From contig DAHVCP010000075.1 of assembly GCA_027314025.1 (NCBI GenBank), positions 55,660 to 119,659 of the forward strand: 64,000 nt of DNA. Direction: 5' to 3'. Positions 46,151 through 57,300 of this stretch are shown one piece after another (the stretch's first letter is position 1; the number at the start of each line of letters is the position of its first letter). The notes below the pieces were generated by a model. That model saw only the letters and a list, made by a program, of their open reading frames with translations, was not told the DNA's origin and did not search any database. The position numbers and the translations under genes were made by a program. The stretch is from Acidobacteriota bacterium. GTDB taxonomy: Bacteria > Acidobacteriota > Terriglobia > Terriglobales > SCQP01.

Positions 46151-46406
46151 GCGGCGTGGACTCCTTGGGGGTGGGCGCCACGGGCAGGGCCCGAGCACCA
46201 AGATGGTTTGGACGGAGCCGGCCAGGACAGGGTTACGGGAAATCTCGCGTGCCGCCGCTCCGGCTATGCCCGAAACCGTAGGAATACACCTTTGCGCGGC
46301 GGAAGGCAACGCGGCGGTGCGAAAACGTCCGGCCTACGGCGGGCGGCCGCGGCACGGGGCGCGGCGGGCGGGGCCCGCCAGCGGCGGCGGCAGCTATCAT
46401 TGATTT
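46151..46406. other. Divergent promoter region of the Gld-type operon and uvrA
   Basis: 256 bp without a gene. On the plus strand TATCAT (46395-46400) ends exactly 6 nt before the uvrA GTG, predicting a leaderless start. On the minus strand TTGCCT and TATTCC, 17 bp apart (near 46281-46309), could serve the Gld-type operon. A GGCGGGC/GCCCGCC hairpin lies near 46360. I saw no SOS box. Confidence 0.4.
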
Positions 46407-49235
46407 GTGGCGGTTGAGCAGATCACCATCCGCGGCGCCCGGCAGCACAATCTGAAAAACATTTCCACCCGCATTCCGCGCGGGCGGCTGACGGTGATCA
46501 CGGGCCTGAGCGGATCGGGCAAGAGCAGCCTGGCCTTCGACACCATCTACGCGGAAGGACAGCGGCGCTACGTGGAGACGTTGTCCGCTTACGCGCGGCA
46601 GTTTTTGGACCAGATGGAGCGTCCGGATGTGGACGCGATTGACGGCCTGAGCCCGGCCATCGCCATTGAGCAGAAGACCACCAGCCGCTCGCCGCGCTCG
46701 ACGGTCGGCACGATCACGGAGATCTACGACTATCTGCGGCTGCTTTGGTCGGCGATCGGGACGCCGCATTGTCCGCAATGCGGCCGGGCGATCAGCCGGC
46801 AATCGGTGGAACAAATCGTGCAAGCGGTGATGAGCAGCGGTCTGGAGCGGGTGACGATTCTGGCGCCGATCGCGCGCGGGCGGAAGGGCGAGTACCGCAA
46901 GGAGTTGGCGGCGCTGGTGCGGCAAGGGATGCCGCGGGTGCGGATTGACGGGCAGATCCGGCGGCTGGACGAAGAAATGGAGGCGGCGGGCGAGGGCGGC
47001 GGGGAGATCCGGCTGGACAAGCGGCGGGCGCATACCATTGAGGCGGTGGTGGACCGGCTGGCGCTGCGGGCGGGAATCGAGACGCGGCTGGCGGCTTCGA
47101 TCGCCACGGCGATGCGCTTGGCGGACGGCCTGGTGTTGGTCGCCTCGGGCGAGGCGGCGGGGGAGGAGCGGCTGTTTTCCGAAAAGCTGGCCTGCGCGGA
47201 ATGCGGCATCAGCGTGGCGAAGCTGGAGCCGCGGTCGTTTTCCTTCAATAGCCGCTATGGCGCCTGCGAGACCTGCCACGGGCTGGGCAGCCGCTATGAC
47301 TTCGATCCCGCCAAGGTGATCGTGGATTGGTCCAAGCCGCTGCTGGCCGGGGGGCTGGGGCCGGGCTCGCAGTGGCCGGAGCTGCGCCATGCGGTGCAAG
47401 CCTACGCCCGGCGGCGGGGCATCGAGCTGGAGCGTCCATTCGCGCAGTTGCCGCGCGGGGAGCAGCGCCAGCTGCTGGACGGCGAGGGGAAATTTGCCGG
47501 CGTCCTGGCGCTGCTGCGGGAGCGGCTGGAGGAGGTGGGGAACGAGGGCTACCGGGAATATCTTTTGGAATACACCTCGCCGGCGCCTTGTCCCGCTTGC
47601 CGCGGGCAACGGTTGCGGCCGGAGAGCCTGGCGGTGCGGGTGGGAGGCCTTTCGATCGCCGAGTTCGCCGGGCTGTCGGTCGCGGCGGCCAGCCGCAGAA
47701 GCCAGCAATTGGAGCTGAGCGGCCGGGACCTGGACATCGCGGGGCGGGTGCTGGGCGAGGTGCGGCAGCGGCTGCAATTTCTGCTGAACGTCGGGCTGGG
47801 CTATTTGAGCCTGGACCGGGCCGCGGCGACGCTTTCCGGCGGGGAAGCGCAGCGCATTCGCCTGGCGGGGCAGATCGGCAGCGAGCTGCGAGGGGTGCTG
47901 TACGTGCTGGACGAGCCTTCGATCGGCCTGCACCCGCGCGACAACGACCGGCTGCTGGCGACGCTGGAGCGGCTGCGGGACCTGGGGAACACGGTGCTGG
48001 TGGTGGAACACGACGAGTCCACCATCGCCCGCGCCGACCACGTTTTGGACTTGGGCCCGGGGGCGGGACGGCACGGCGGGGAGCTGGTGGCGGAGGGCAC
48101 GCCGGCGGAGATCGCGGCCAATCCAGCGTCGCTGACGGGGCAATATTTGACCGGCGCGCAGCGGATCGCGGTGCCCGCCGAGCGGCGGAAAGGGAGCGGG
48201 GAACTGGTGATCCTGGCGCCGCGGGCGCACAACCTGCGCGGCGACGACGTGAGCATCCCGCTGGGCGTGATGACGGTGCTGACCGGCGTTTCCGGCGCGG
48301 GCAAGAGCACGCTGATGAACGAGATTCTGTACCCGGCGATGATGCACCGGCTGTACGGCACGCGGGGCGGGGCGGCGGCCAGCCAGTTCGGCGGGCTGCG
48401 CGGCGCCGAGGCGCTGGACAAGGTGATCCGGATTGACCAAGCGGCGATCGGCCGCACGCCGCGCTCCAACCCCGCCACCTATACCGGGGCGCTGGGGCCG
48501 ATCCGCGAGCTGTTCGCGCAGTTGCCGGTGTCGCGGGAGCGGGGCTATGGGCCGGGGCGGTTCAGCTTCAACGTCGCCGGCGGGCGGTGCGAAGCCTGCC
48601 GGGGCGAGGGGCAGCGGCGGATCGAGATGAACTTTCTGCCCGACGTCTACGTGCGCTGCGAGGTCTGCGGCGGGAGGCGGTACAACCGGGAGACGCTGGA
48701 GCCGCGGTTTCACGGCGCCTCCATCGCCGACGTGCTGGAATCGCCGGTCAGCGAAGCGCTGGCGCTGTTCGCGCAAGTGCCGCGGGTGTTGCGGACGCTG
48801 GAGACGCTGGCGGAGATCGGGCTGGGCTACGTGCATTTGGGGCAGTCGGCGACGACGCTGTCCGGGGGCGAGGCCCAGCGCATCAAGCTGGCCAAGGAGC
48901 TGAGCCGGCGGCAGACGGGGCGGACGCTGTATCTATTGGAAGAACCCACGACCGGCCTGCATTTCGACGACGTGCGGCGGCTGCTGGAGGCGCTGGGCAA
49001 ATTGGTGGCATTGGGCAACACGGTGCTGGTGATCGAACATAATCTAGACGTGATCAAAAGCGCCGACTGGATCGTGGACCTGGGGCCCGAGGGCGGCGAG
49101 GAGGGCGGCCGGGTGGTGGCCGCGGGGACGCCGGAGCAGGTGGCGGGCCACGCCGCCAGCCACACCGGCGCGGCGCTGCGGGCGGTGCTGGCCGGAGGAC
49201 GCCAGGCGGGGGACAAGACCGGGAGCCGAAAGTAA
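46407..49235 (+). CDS. uvrA: Excinuclease ABC subunit A
   Basis: 942 aa, the DNA-damage sensor of nucleotide excision repair, acting with UvrB. Two ABC modules are present: Walker [11 protein letters not shown] near residue 32 and GVSGAGKST near 630; signatures [15 protein letters not shown] and [15 protein letters not shown]. Zinc-finger cysteines are in CPQCG, CAECG...CETCHG and CEACRGEG...CEVCGG. The second Walker B reads [15 protein letters not shown], with Glu where Asp is usual, while the first has [15 protein letters not shown]. The GTG start has no ribosome binding site; see the TATCAT 6 nt upstream. A response-regulator gene begins 15 bp after the stop. Confidence 0.97.
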   Translation: MAVEQITIRGARQHNLKNISTRIPRGRLTVITGLSGSGKSSLAFDTIYAEGQRRYVETLSAYARQFLDQMERPDVDAIDGLSPAIAIEQKTTSRSPRSTVGTITEIYDYLRLLWSAIGTPHCPQCGRAISRQSVEQIVQAVMSSGLERVTILAPIARGRKGEYRKELAALVRQGMPRVRIDGQIRRLDEEMEAAGEGGGEIRLDKRRAHTIEAVVDRLALRAGIETRLAASIATAMRLADGLVLVASGEAAGEERLFSEKLACAECGISVAKLEPRSFSFNSRYGACETCHGLGSRYDFDPAKVIVDWSKPLLAGGLGPGSQWPELRHAVQAYARRRGIELERPFAQLPRGEQRQLLDGEGKFAGVLALLRERLEEVGNEGYREYLLEYTSPAPCPACRGQRLRPESLAVRVGGLSIAEFAGLSVAAASRRSQQLELSGRDLDIAGRVLGEVRQRLQFLLNVGLGYLSLDRAAATLSGGEAQRIRLAGQIGSELRGVLYVLDEPSIGLHPRDNDRLLATLERLRDLGNTVLVVEHDESTIARADHVLDLGPGAGRHGGELVAEGTPAEIAANPASLTGQYLTGAQRIAVPAERRKGSGELVILAPRAHNLRGDDVSIPLGVMTVLTGVSGAGKSTLMNEILYPAMMHRLYGTRGGAAASQFGGLRGAEALDKVIRIDQAAIGRTPRSNPATYTGALGPIRELFAQLPVSRERGYGPGRFSFNVAGGRCEACRGEGQRRIEMNFLPDVYVRCEVCGGRRYNRETLEPRFHGASIADVLESPVSEALALFAQVPRVLRTLETLAEIGLGYVHLGQSATTLSGGEAQRIKLAKELSRRQTGRTLYLLEEPTTGLHFDDVRRLLEALGKLVALGNTVLVIEHNLDVIKSADWIVDLGPEGGEEGGRVVAAGTPEQVAGHAASHTGAALRAVLAGGRQAGDKTGSRK

Positions 49236-49250
49236 GGCGGAGCGGAAGCG

Positions 49251-49958
49251 ATGCGGGTACTGGTGATTGAAGACGAACGGCGCCTGGCGGAGAACGTGGC
49301 CCACGGCCTGCGGGAAAACGCCGGCTATGCGGTGGACATCGCCAACGACGGCGAGCAGGGGGCGTTTTTGGCCTCCACGAATGAATACGACTTGGCGATC
49401 GTGGACCTGATGCTGCCCAAGCTGAGCGGGCAGGATCTGGTGCGGCGGTGGCGCAGCGAGGGCAGCCGGCTGCCGGTGCTGATCCTGACGGCGCGGGACG
49501 AAAAGGCGACGGTGGTCTCGCTGCTCAATGCGGGGGCCGACGATTACGTGGCCAAGCCATTCGACTTGGGCGAACTGCTGGCGCGGGCCAAGGCGCTGAT
49601 CCGGCGGGGCAAGGGGCGGCCGGCGCCGTCGCTGCGGGTGGCGGATTTGGAAATCAACACGGTGGAGCGCACGGTGCGGCGCGGCGGGCGGGTCGCCCAC
49701 CTGACGCCGATGGAGTACCGGGTGCTGGAATACCTGGCGCACCGGCCGCGGGCGGTGGTGTCGAAAGAGGAACTGCTGGAGCACCTCTACGACTACAACT
49801 GGGAGAAGTTCAGCAACGTGATCGAGGTGTACATCTCCGGGCTGCGGCGGAAGATTGACGCCGGCAGCGAGATCAAGCTGATCCATACCTCGCGCGGCCA
49901 GGGCTACGCGCTGCGCGACGAAAGCGACGCCGCGGCGGGGAGCGGCGGGGGAGGCTAG
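49251..49958 (+). CDS. OmpR-family response regulator
   Basis: 235 aa. The receiver domain has acidic residues Glu7, Asp8 and Glu9, phospho-acceptor Asp52 (AIVDLMLPK), Thr in ILTARD and Lys in DDYVAKPF. The C-terminal winged helix has LTPMEYRVLEYLAHRP and VIEVYISGLRRKID...IHTSRGQGYAL, typical of the OmpR/PhoB family. It is followed 3 bp later by its histidine kinase and then by a complete tripartite efflux pump. The CTTCAG direct repeats upstream of tolC have the 11-bp period expected of its family and are the likely target (inference). The Gly-rich tail is dispensable-looking. Confidence 0.95.
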   Translation: MRVLVIEDERRLAENVAHGLRENAGYAVDIANDGEQGAFLASTNEYDLAIVDLMLPKLSGQDLVRRWRSEGSRLPVLILTARDEKATVVSLLNAGADDYVAKPFDLGELLARAKALIRRGKGRPAPSLRVADLEINTVERTVRRGGRVAHLTPMEYRVLEYLAHRPRAVVSKEELLEHLYDYNWEKFSNVIEVYISGLRRKIDAGSEIKLIHTSRGQGYALRDESDAAAGSGGGG

Positions 49959-49961
49959 GAG

Positions 49962-51440
49962 ATGCGCGGGACGTCGCTGGTGCGGCGGCTGATCATCGCC
50001 GTGATTCTGTCGCAGCTGCTGATGGCGGCGGGGCTGCTGGCGGCGGGCGAATGGTTCACGCGGCGGCAACTGCTGACGGCCTTCGACACGGCGCTGCGGG
50101 GACGGGCGGCGACGGTGGCGGCGTCGGTGCGGTACAACGAGAGCGGGCCGGGGGTGATTTTCGATCCGGCGCTGGTGCCGCCGTCGGCCGACCGGCGGCA
50201 TCCCGACCGGTACGAGATCTGGGAGCGGATTCCGGGCCGGACGGGGCTGATCCGCGTCGCGTCCTCGACACCCGCCCCGCCGATGGCGGTGGCGAACGCC
50301 GGCGGCTACGCCGACTTCCACATCGGCGGCGTGCCCTACCGGGGCTTGCTGCTGCGCGACCTGCCGGTGCTGGACACCGAGGAGGGCTTGCGCGCGCCGC
50401 TGCCGCAGCTGACGGTCTATTACGCTTCGCCGACGCTGGACCTGCAACAGCGGGTCACCGCCTTGGCCATCGCCATCGCCGGTTCCAGCCTGATATTGCT
50501 GTTGTTGGCATGGGCGTTCGCCGCCTGGGCGATCCGCCGCGGGCTGCGCCCCTTGCGGCAGCTGGCCAGCCAAGCGGAGCAAATTTCCGTGCACAACTGG
50601 GCGTTCGAGGCGCCGGATCCGGCGCGGGCGACCGCCGAGCTGGCGCCGTTGGCCGGCGCGTTGGAGCGAATGCTGGCCGGGCTCCGCGCCGCATTCCGCC
50701 AGCAGCACGATTTTTTGGCGGACGCGGCGCATGAGCTGAAGACGCCGGTGGCGATCCTGAAATCGTCGTTGCAGACGCTGCTGCAAAAGCCGCGGCAGGC
50801 GCAGGAATACCAGGAGAGCGCGGAGGCGGCGCTGGAAGACGTGGAACGGCTGGAGGTGCTGCTGGCGCGGATGCTGCAACTGGCGCGGGCGGAACAATAT
50901 GCCGACAGCGGGGCGCCGGAGGAGGCGCCGGTCCCGGTGCCGGCCACCTGCGAGGCGGCGCGCGGACGACTGCTGCCCCTGGCGCGGGCGCGGGCGGTGA
51001 CGTTGCGCCTGGAGGATGGCGCCGCCGGCGCGGAGGGCGAACTGGCGGTCGCCGCCGACGGCGAGGAGCTGGAGCTGGTATGGACCAATCTGCTGGAGAA
51101 CGCGATCCGCCACACTCCCGCGGGCGGATGGGTGGCGATTCGCTGCCGGCGCGACGGCGGGGATGTGGTGGTGGAGGTGCAGGACAACGGCAGCGGGATC
51201 AGCGCCGAGGAGCTGCCGCGGCTGTTCGAGCGGTTCCACCGCGGGGACAGCTCGCGCTCCCGCGAGACCGGGGGCTTCGGTTTGGGGCTGGCGATTTGCA
51301 AGGCCATCGTCGAGGCGTATCGCGGCGCCATCTCCGTCACCAGCCACCCGGGCCAGGGAACGTGCGTCAGCGTACGCTTGCCGCTGGCCGCTGGGCCGGG
51401 AACGCAGCCGAGCGTGGCCGAGCAGCCCTTGGAGGCGTAG
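49962..51440 (+). CDS. Sensor histidine kinase
   Basis: 492 aa. Two membrane helices (IIAVILSQLLMAAGLLAAGE and ALAIAIAGSSLILLLLAWAF) enclose a periplasmic sensor of about 130 residues. Next are a HAMP linker, the dimerisation box FLADAAHELKTPVAIL with His257, then N box NLLENAIRHTP, G1 DNGSGIS, F box LFERFHRGD and G2 GFGLGLAIC. It autophosphorylates and donates to the regulator encoded 3 bp upstream. The periplasmic domain shows no recognisable ligand-binding fold, so the signal is unknown; envelope or drug stress would suit the adjacent pump. Confidence 0.94.
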   Translation: MRGTSLVRRLIIAVILSQLLMAAGLLAAGEWFTRRQLLTAFDTALRGRAATVAASVRYNESGPGVIFDPALVPPSADRRHPDRYEIWERIPGRTGLIRVASSTPAPPMAVANAGGYADFHIGGVPYRGLLLRDLPVLDTEEGLRAPLPQLTVYYASPTLDLQQRVTALAIAIAGSSLILLLLAWAFAAWAIRRGLRPLRQLASQAEQISVHNWAFEAPDPARATAELAPLAGALERMLAGLRAAFRQQHDFLADAAHELKTPVAILKSSLQTLLQKPRQAQEYQESAEAALEDVERLEVLLARMLQLARAEQYADSGAPEEAPVPVPATCEAARGRLLPLARARAVTLRLEDGAAGAEGELAVAADGEELELVWTNLLENAIRHTPAGGWVAIRCRRDGGDVVVEVQDNGSGISAEELPRLFERFHRGDSSRSRETGGFGLGLAICKAIVEAYRGAISVTSHPGQGTCVSVRLPLAAGPGTQPSVAEQPLEA

Positions 51441-51455
51441 CGGGTTAGGTTGGGT

Positions 51456-51472
51456 CTTCAGTTTGGATTCAG
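51456..51472 (+). promoter_or_regulatory. TTCAG direct-repeat box upstream of tolC
   Basis: CTTCAG (51456-51461) and ATTCAG (51467-51472) are spaced 11 bp. The box ends 10 bp before CACAAT (51483-51488), so a bound OmpR-type dimer would cover the -35 position, as in class II activation. The surrounding 14-mer 51453-51466 is repeated exactly at 8938-8951. Confidence 0.5.
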
Positions 51473-51494
51473 GCGCAGGGCGCACAATAGGAGG

Positions 51495-52967
51495 GTGTCG
51501 CCGTCGGATGCCCGTATCTTGACATTGACCCCCACAAATCAGCCCTTGCGGCGGCGCTCCCATTTTGGACGGCAGGTTTTGGGCGTCTGCGGGATAGCGG
51601 CGGTGGCGGTCGCGGCGGGGTGGGCGCAGGGTCCTGGGAAACGCGTGACGCGGGCCCAGGCCAAGACACCGTTACCGGCGGCTCCTGCGGCGCGGATGCC
51701 GCGGATGGCGCCGGCCGGCCAGGGCGCCGGGCCGCTGATCAGCCTGGCGCAGGCGCTGCGTCTGGCGCAGGCGAACAGCCCGCAATTTCAGCTGGCGGTG
51801 GAGCAGGCGGGGGCGGCCCAGGACAACCAAACCATCGCCCGCGCGGCGCTGCTGCCGTCGGTGAACTTCAACAACGGATATCTCTACACCCAGGGCGGGA
51901 CGGGCGTGCCGGTGCCGCGCTTCATCGCCAATAACTGGGTGCATGAGTACATCAGCCAAGGCTGGGTGCACGAGAACCTGCTGGGCGGCGGGCTGTGGCC
52001 GGGGATCAGCCGCGCCGGCTTCGCCGCGGTGGTGGCGCGGGACCAACTGGAAGTGGCGCGGCGCGGGCTGCGGCTGACGGTGACGGCGGCGTACTACGGG
52101 GTGCTCTCGGCCGAGGCGCGGGCGCGGGCGGCGCGACAAGGCGTGGCCGCCGCCGCCCGGTTCCACCAGTTGAGCCAGGAGCTGCAACAGGGCGGCGAGG
52201 TGGCGCGGGCGGACGTGATCAAGGCGGAGCTCCAGTTGCAGACGGCGCGGCAGGCGGAGCGGCAGGCGCGGCTGGCGGCGGAGCAAGCCCGGCTGGGGCT
52301 GGCGGTGCTGCTGTTTGCGCGGCCCACGCAGCCCTTTCGCCTAGCGAATACGCTGGCGGCGGCGCCGCCGCTGCCCGCCTACGGACGGCTGCAAAAGATG
52401 GCGGGCTATCACAATCCGCAACTGGGCGCCGCGCTGGCGGCGCTGCATGTGGCCAAGGAAAACGTGGCCATCGCCCGGGACGGCTATTTGCCGAGCCTTT
52501 CGTTCGACTATTGGTACGGCATCGACGCCGAACACTTCGCGGTGCGCTCGCCCAACGACGCCAATCCCAACGCGCCGGCGCTGGGGTCGGCGGCGCAGGT
52601 GACGCTGAACATTCCGGTCTGGAACTGGGGCGCGATCGGGGCAAAGCTGGACCAAGCGAAGCTGGCGCGGCGCCAGGCGCAGGTGCAATTGAGTTATGCG
52701 CAGCGATTGCTGATCGCCCAGTTGCAGGCAAGTTACGACGCGGCGGTGACGGCGCGGCGGCAGTTGCGGTCCTTTCGCCGCGCCGAGCGGCTGGCGGAGG
52801 AAAGCCTGCACCTGACCGATTTGCGCTACCAAGCGGCGGTGGCGACGGCGCTGGAAGTGGTCAACGCCCAGGATTCACTGGTGATGGCGCGGAACAACCT
52901 GGCCAACGGCGAGGCGCAGTACCATACCGCGCTGGCCAAATTGCAGACGCTGACGGGAGCGTTCTGA
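51495..52967 (+). CDS. TolC-family outer-membrane channel
   Basis: 490 aa. A signal-type segment (QVLGVCGIAAVAVAAGWAQ) is followed by two outer-membrane efflux protein repeats with long coiled-coil helices: LISLAQALRLAQANSPQFQL starts the first, and RQAQVQLSYAQRLLIAQLQA plus TALEVVNAQDSLVMARNNLA the second. It forms the exit duct of the pump encoded downstream. Start choice: GTG 51495 lies 6 nt after CACAAT and is directly preceded by AGGAGG, too close to act as a normal ribosome binding site; a TTG at 51450 would run through the TTCAG box. The adaptor gene follows after 28 bp. Confidence 0.92.
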   Translation: MSPSDARILTLTPTNQPLRRRSHFGRQVLGVCGIAAVAVAAGWAQGPGKRVTRAQAKTPLPAAPAARMPRMAPAGQGAGPLISLAQALRLAQANSPQFQLAVEQAGAAQDNQTIARAALLPSVNFNNGYLYTQGGTGVPVPRFIANNWVHEYISQGWVHENLLGGGLWPGISRAGFAAVVARDQLEVARRGLRLTVTAAYYGVLSAEARARAARQGVAAAARFHQLSQELQQGGEVARADVIKAELQLQTARQAERQARLAAEQARLGLAVLLFARPTQPFRLANTLAAAPPLPAYGRLQKMAGYHNPQLGAALAALHVAKENVAIARDGYLPSLSFDYWYGIDAEHFAVRSPNDANPNAPALGSAAQVTLNIPVWNWGAIGAKLDQAKLARRQAQVQLSYAQRLLIAQLQASYDAAVTARRQLRSFRRAERLAEESLHLTDLRYQAAVATALEVVNAQDSLVMARNNLANGEAQYHTALAKLQTLTGAF

Positions 52968-52995
52968 GCAGCGGGAGCAAGCGGAGATAGGCACG

Positions 52996-54282
52996 ATGCG
53001 AACAACAGGGAGCTTCCGGCTGGGGCGGCGGACGGGGTGGGGCATGGCGGCGGCGCTGTTGGCGGCGCTGCTGACGTCGCTGGGCGCCGCCGGCTGCGGC
53101 ACGGCGCAGGGACCGGTGGTGACCGTGGCCACGGTGGGCGAAGCCGCGGCGCGGCGGACGACGCTCGTGCGGACGGTCAGCGCCGAGGCGCTGCTGTATC
53201 CGCTGCATGAAGCGGTGCTGATTCCGAAGATCAGCGCGCCGATCGAGCGGTTTACCGTACAGCGCGGGGACCGCGTGCACCGCGGCGAACTGCTGGCGGT
53301 GCTGGAGAACCAGGATCTGAAGGCGGCGGTGACGCAAGCGCAGGGCGCCTTCCAGCAAGCCGACGCCAAATATCTGAGCCTGACCGGCGCCACGCTGCCG
53401 GAGCAGTTGCGGGCGGCGAAACTGACCTTGGGCAGCGACCAGCAGGCGCTGGCCGCGGCGCGGCGGACCTATCACAGCCGCCAGCATCTGTATGCCCAGG
53501 GGGCGCTGCCGCTGATCACGCTGGAGCAGGCGCACGTCACCTATACGCAGGCGCTGGCGGCCTACCGCGAGGCGCAGCAGCATCTCCAGCGGCTGACTGC
53601 GGTGGGCCGGCAACAGATGATCCGCGAGGCGGCGGGACAAGTGGCGATGGCGAAAGGGCAGTACCAAGCCGCGCAGGCGCAGCTGGCGTATTCCTACATT
53701 CACAGTCCGATCAACGGCGTGGTGGCCTCGCGGCCGCTATATCCGGGCGAGCTGGCGACCCCGAGCGCGCCGCTGATGACCATCGTGGACCGGCGGCAGA
53801 TCGTGGCGCGGGCGCATGTGAGCCAGGATCAGGCGGAGCTGGTGGCGGTGGGCAACCCCGCCACCATCACGTCGGACAGCGGCGTCAGCACCCGCGGCAA
53901 GGTGACGGTGGTCAGCCCGGCGCTGGATCCGAACAGCACCACGGTGCAGATTTGGGCGCAGGCGCCGAACCCGGGGGAGCGGCTGCGGCCGGGGTCGAGC
54001 GTGGAACTGACGGTGCAGGTGGGCAAGGTGGCGAATGCGCTGGTGGTTCCCAACAGCGCGGTACTGACCAACAGCATCGGCGGCACCAGCGTGATGGTGG
54101 TGGTGAACGGCAAGGCGGAATCGCGGGCGGTGACGGTGGGGTTGGTGCAAAACGGCGCGGCACAGATCGTCAGCGGGCTCAATCCCGGCGAGACGGTGGT
54201 GACCATGGGGGCGTTCGGCCTGCCGAGCGGCACCCGGGTCCAGGCCGCGGCGGATGGGACGGCGGCGGCGGGGCGGTCATGA
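52996..54282 (+). CDS. RND efflux periplasmic adaptor lipoprotein
   Basis: 428 aa. The leader ends in LGAAGC, a lipobox, so it is probably lipid-anchored. The barrel-sandwich halves (PKISAPIERFTVQRGDRVHR and YSYIHSPINGVVASRPLYPG) flank a helical hairpin of about 120 residues rich in Gln and Ala; a beta barrel and membrane-proximal domain follow (GNPATITSDSGVSTRGKVTV, VVPNSAVLTNSIGGTSVMVV). Second gene of the tolC-adaptor-RND operon. GGAGA precedes the ATG. Its stop overlaps a 24-codon ORF (ATGA at 54279-54282). Confidence 0.93.
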   Translation: MRTTGSFRLGRRTGWGMAAALLAALLTSLGAAGCGTAQGPVVTVATVGEAAARRTTLVRTVSAEALLYPLHEAVLIPKISAPIERFTVQRGDRVHRGELLAVLENQDLKAAVTQAQGAFQQADAKYLSLTGATLPEQLRAAKLTLGSDQQALAAARRTYHSRQHLYAQGALPLITLEQAHVTYTQALAAYREAQQHLQRLTAVGRQQMIREAAGQVAMAKGQYQAAQAQLAYSYIHSPINGVVASRPLYPGELATPSAPLMTIVDRRQIVARAHVSQDQAELVAVGNPATITSDSGVSTRGKVTVVSPALDPNSTTVQIWAQAPNPGERLRPGSSVELTVQVGKVANALVVPNSAVLTNSIGGTSVMVVVNGKAESRAVTVGLVQNGAAQIVSGLNPGETVVTMGAFGLPSGTRVQAAADGTAAAGRS

Positions 54283-54353
54283 TCGCGCTGGCATGGATGC
54301 GGCAGGCGCGCGGGGGCGCCGCCGGGACGGCGCCGGGCGCGGAGGCGCGATGA
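54279..54353 (+). CDS. Candidate 24-aa coupling ORF between adaptor and RND genes
   Basis: The ORF MIALAWMRQARGGAAGTAPG...AEAR bridges the 67-bp gap exactly. Its ATG overlaps the adaptor's TGA (ATGA at 54279-54282), and its TGA overlaps the RND gene's ATG (ATGA at 54350-54353). It could carry terminating ribosomes from one gene to the next. The peptide itself shows no motif, so it may be only a translational coupler. Confidence 0.35.
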   Translation: MIALAWMRQARGGAAGTAPGAEAR

Positions 54354-57300
54354 GCCACGCCGCGGCCGATTCCCGGCGGCGCGGGAGTTGGCTGTCCCGC
54401 CATTCCCGGCCGGTGCTGTTCCTGGTGATCGTGCTCGCGCTGATGGGCGGCTACGAGGCGCTCCAGATTCCCATTGCGGTGTTTCCGGCCACCAGCTTTC
54501 CGCACATCGTGGTCGGCGTCAGCAACGGGGTGATGCCCATCAACCAAATGTTGGTGACGATCACCCGCCCGGTGGAGGAGGCGGTCAACAACGTCCAGGG
54601 CCTGGAGACGGTGCGTTCCATAACCAGCCGGGGGCAGGCGGAGATTGACCTGTTCTTCAACTGGCATGTGAACATGTTCCGCACGCTGCAACGGGTGAAC
54701 GCGGCCTTGGCGCGGGTGCGCAACCGCCTGCCGGCGGCGGCGACGCTGAGTTCGGTGCGGCTGCGGTTCAGCACCTACGAGGTCTTCGGCTACAGCATGA
54801 CCTCGAAGACGGTGCCGCCGACGCGTTTGTGGGAGATGGCGACCTACGATCTGGCGCCGCAGCTGAACCGCCTGAACGGCGTCTCGCGGGTGTTCGTGCA
54901 GGGCGGGCAGATTCCCGAGTTCCAGATCACGCCCAATCCCACCGCGATGCTGGCGGCGAAGGTGACGGTGCCGGAGATTTTGGCGGCCGTGGGGCGGGCC
55001 AACACGATTTCGTCGCCGGGGCTGCTGCAACAAAACCACCAGCTCTACCTGGGACTGGTGAGCGGGCAGGTGCACACGCCGGGGGAACTGGCCGACATCG
55101 CCATCAAGAACACCCCCGAGGGCACGCCGGTGCGCATCGGCGACGTGGCGCGGGTGCACCGGGCGGTCAAGCCGGTGTACACCATCGTGACCGCCAACCA
55201 GCGGCCGGCGGTGCTGCTGAACATCGTGCGCCAGCCGCACAGCAACATCATGGCGGTGGGCGCGCTGGTGCACGCCAAGATCCGGCAGCTGAAGCGGCAG
55301 CTGCCACCCGGGGTCCACATCCACTCGTTTTACGACCAAGCGGTGATGGTCGGGCAGGCGATCCAGAGCGTGCGGGACGCCATCGTCATCGGCATCATCC
55401 TGGCCTCGATCATCATGGTGCTGTTCCTGCGGGACTGGGGCACTTCGATCGTCGCCGGGCTGGTGATTCCGGCGACGATGCTGATCACCTTCGTCTTCCT
55501 GCATGCCCTCGGGCAGAGCTTCAATCTGATGACGCTGGGCGGCTTGGCCGCCGCCGTGGGGCTGGTGATAGACGACGCCATCGTGGTGGTGGAGAACATC
55601 GTGCTGCACCGGGAATCCGGCGAAGGGCGGTGGCGGTCCATTGATTTGGCGGTGCGCGAGCTGGGGGTGGCGCTGCTGGGCTCGACGTTCACGCCGATCG
55701 TGGTGTTCGTGCCGCTCATCTCCATCTCCGGCATCACCGGCTCGTTTTTCCGCGCCCTGGCCATCACCATGTCCATCGCGCTGCTCACCTCGCTGGTGCT
55801 GGCGCTCAGCTGGACGCCGGCGCTGAGCCAGTTCTTCATCAAGAAGGGCGCCGGGAATCCCGAGCCGGAGGAGGGCGAGGAGGCGCGCGGCGCGCTGCGC
55901 GTGCATGAGATCGAGGAGAGCGGATTTTTCGGGCGCGTGATCCGTTTCTACGAGGGCTGGCTGATTCCGGCGCTGAAGAAGCCGGCCTGGCTGGCGCTGG
56001 GATGCGCGGCGCTGATCGCCGTTTCGCTGTTCACCTACCGCCATCTGGCCAGCGACCTGCTGCCGCACATGGACGAAGGCGCCTTCACGCTGGATTACAT
56101 CACCCCGCCGGGGGCGTCGCTGGCGGAGACGAACCGCATGGTGGACGCGATTCTGCGCATCGTGCACAGCATCCCGGAGGTGCAGAGCACCTCGCGGCGC
56201 ACGGGGCTGCAACTGGGCTTCGCCACCGTGACCGAGGCCAACACCGGGGACATTTCGGTGAAGCTGAAGTCGCACCGCTCGCGGGGCATTGACGCCATCA
56301 TCGCGCAGGCGCGGCGGGAGATCGCCGCGCAGGTGCCGGGGGTGGAAGTGGACTTCACGCAGCAGTTGCAGGACATGATCGGCGACCTGACCAACGTGCC
56401 GCAGCCGATCCAGATCAAGCTGTTCAACCCCGACGGGGCGCTGCTGGACCATTGGGCGCCGCGGGTGGCGGACACGATCGGCTCGCTGCCGGGGCATCAC
56501 ATCGTGGACATTGACAACGGCATCGAGAGCACGATCAGCGGGCCGGCGGTGGTGTTCCACGTGAATCCCGTGCGGGCGGCGCGGGCGGGCTTCACGCCGC
56601 GGGAAGTGGCGACCGACGCCGGCGCGCTGCTGCGCGGCGTGGTGGCGCCGACGCCGGTGGTGGTGAACAGCCGGGCGTATAGCATCCGGGTGCGCTTTCC
56701 GCGCTCCAGCCGGGCCACTCTGGCGGCGATGCGCAACACGCTGCTGGTCAGCGCCAGCGGGCATACGGCGACGCTGGGCTCGCTGGCGACGGTGCGGCTG
56801 CTGCCGCCGCAGACGGAGATTTTGCAGCAGAACTTGCAGCGCTACGTGGCGGTGACGGCGCGGCTGCAAGGAACCGACCTGGGCACCGGGATGCGGATGG
56901 TGAAGCGGGCCGTGGCCGGCATGCATCTGCCCGCCAACATCCGGGTGCAATACGGCGGGACCTACGCCACGCAGCAGAAGTCGTTCCACAGCCTGGTGGT
57001 GGTGCTGGTGCTGGCGGTGGTGCTGGTGTTCATCGTGCTGCTGTTCGAGTTCGGCAGCTTTTCCGCGCCGCTGGCGATTTTGTCCTCGGCGATCCTTTCC
57101 ACCTCGGGCGTGCTGTTCGCGCTGTGGGCGACGCGGGTCACGTTCAACATCGCGTCGTTCATGGGGCTGATCATGGTGATCGGCATCGTGGCCAAGAACG
57201 GGATTTTGCTGCTCGACGCCGACCAAAAGTACCGCGCGCAGGGCGTCTCCTCCTTCGACGCGATCGTGCAGGCGGGGCGGCGGCGGCTGCGGCCGATCGT

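Noticed and set aside
46233..48836. 867-codon open frame antisense to uvrA
   Set aside because: uvrA is unmistakable on the plus strand. The antisense frame is Arg/Pro/Gln-rich low complexity.
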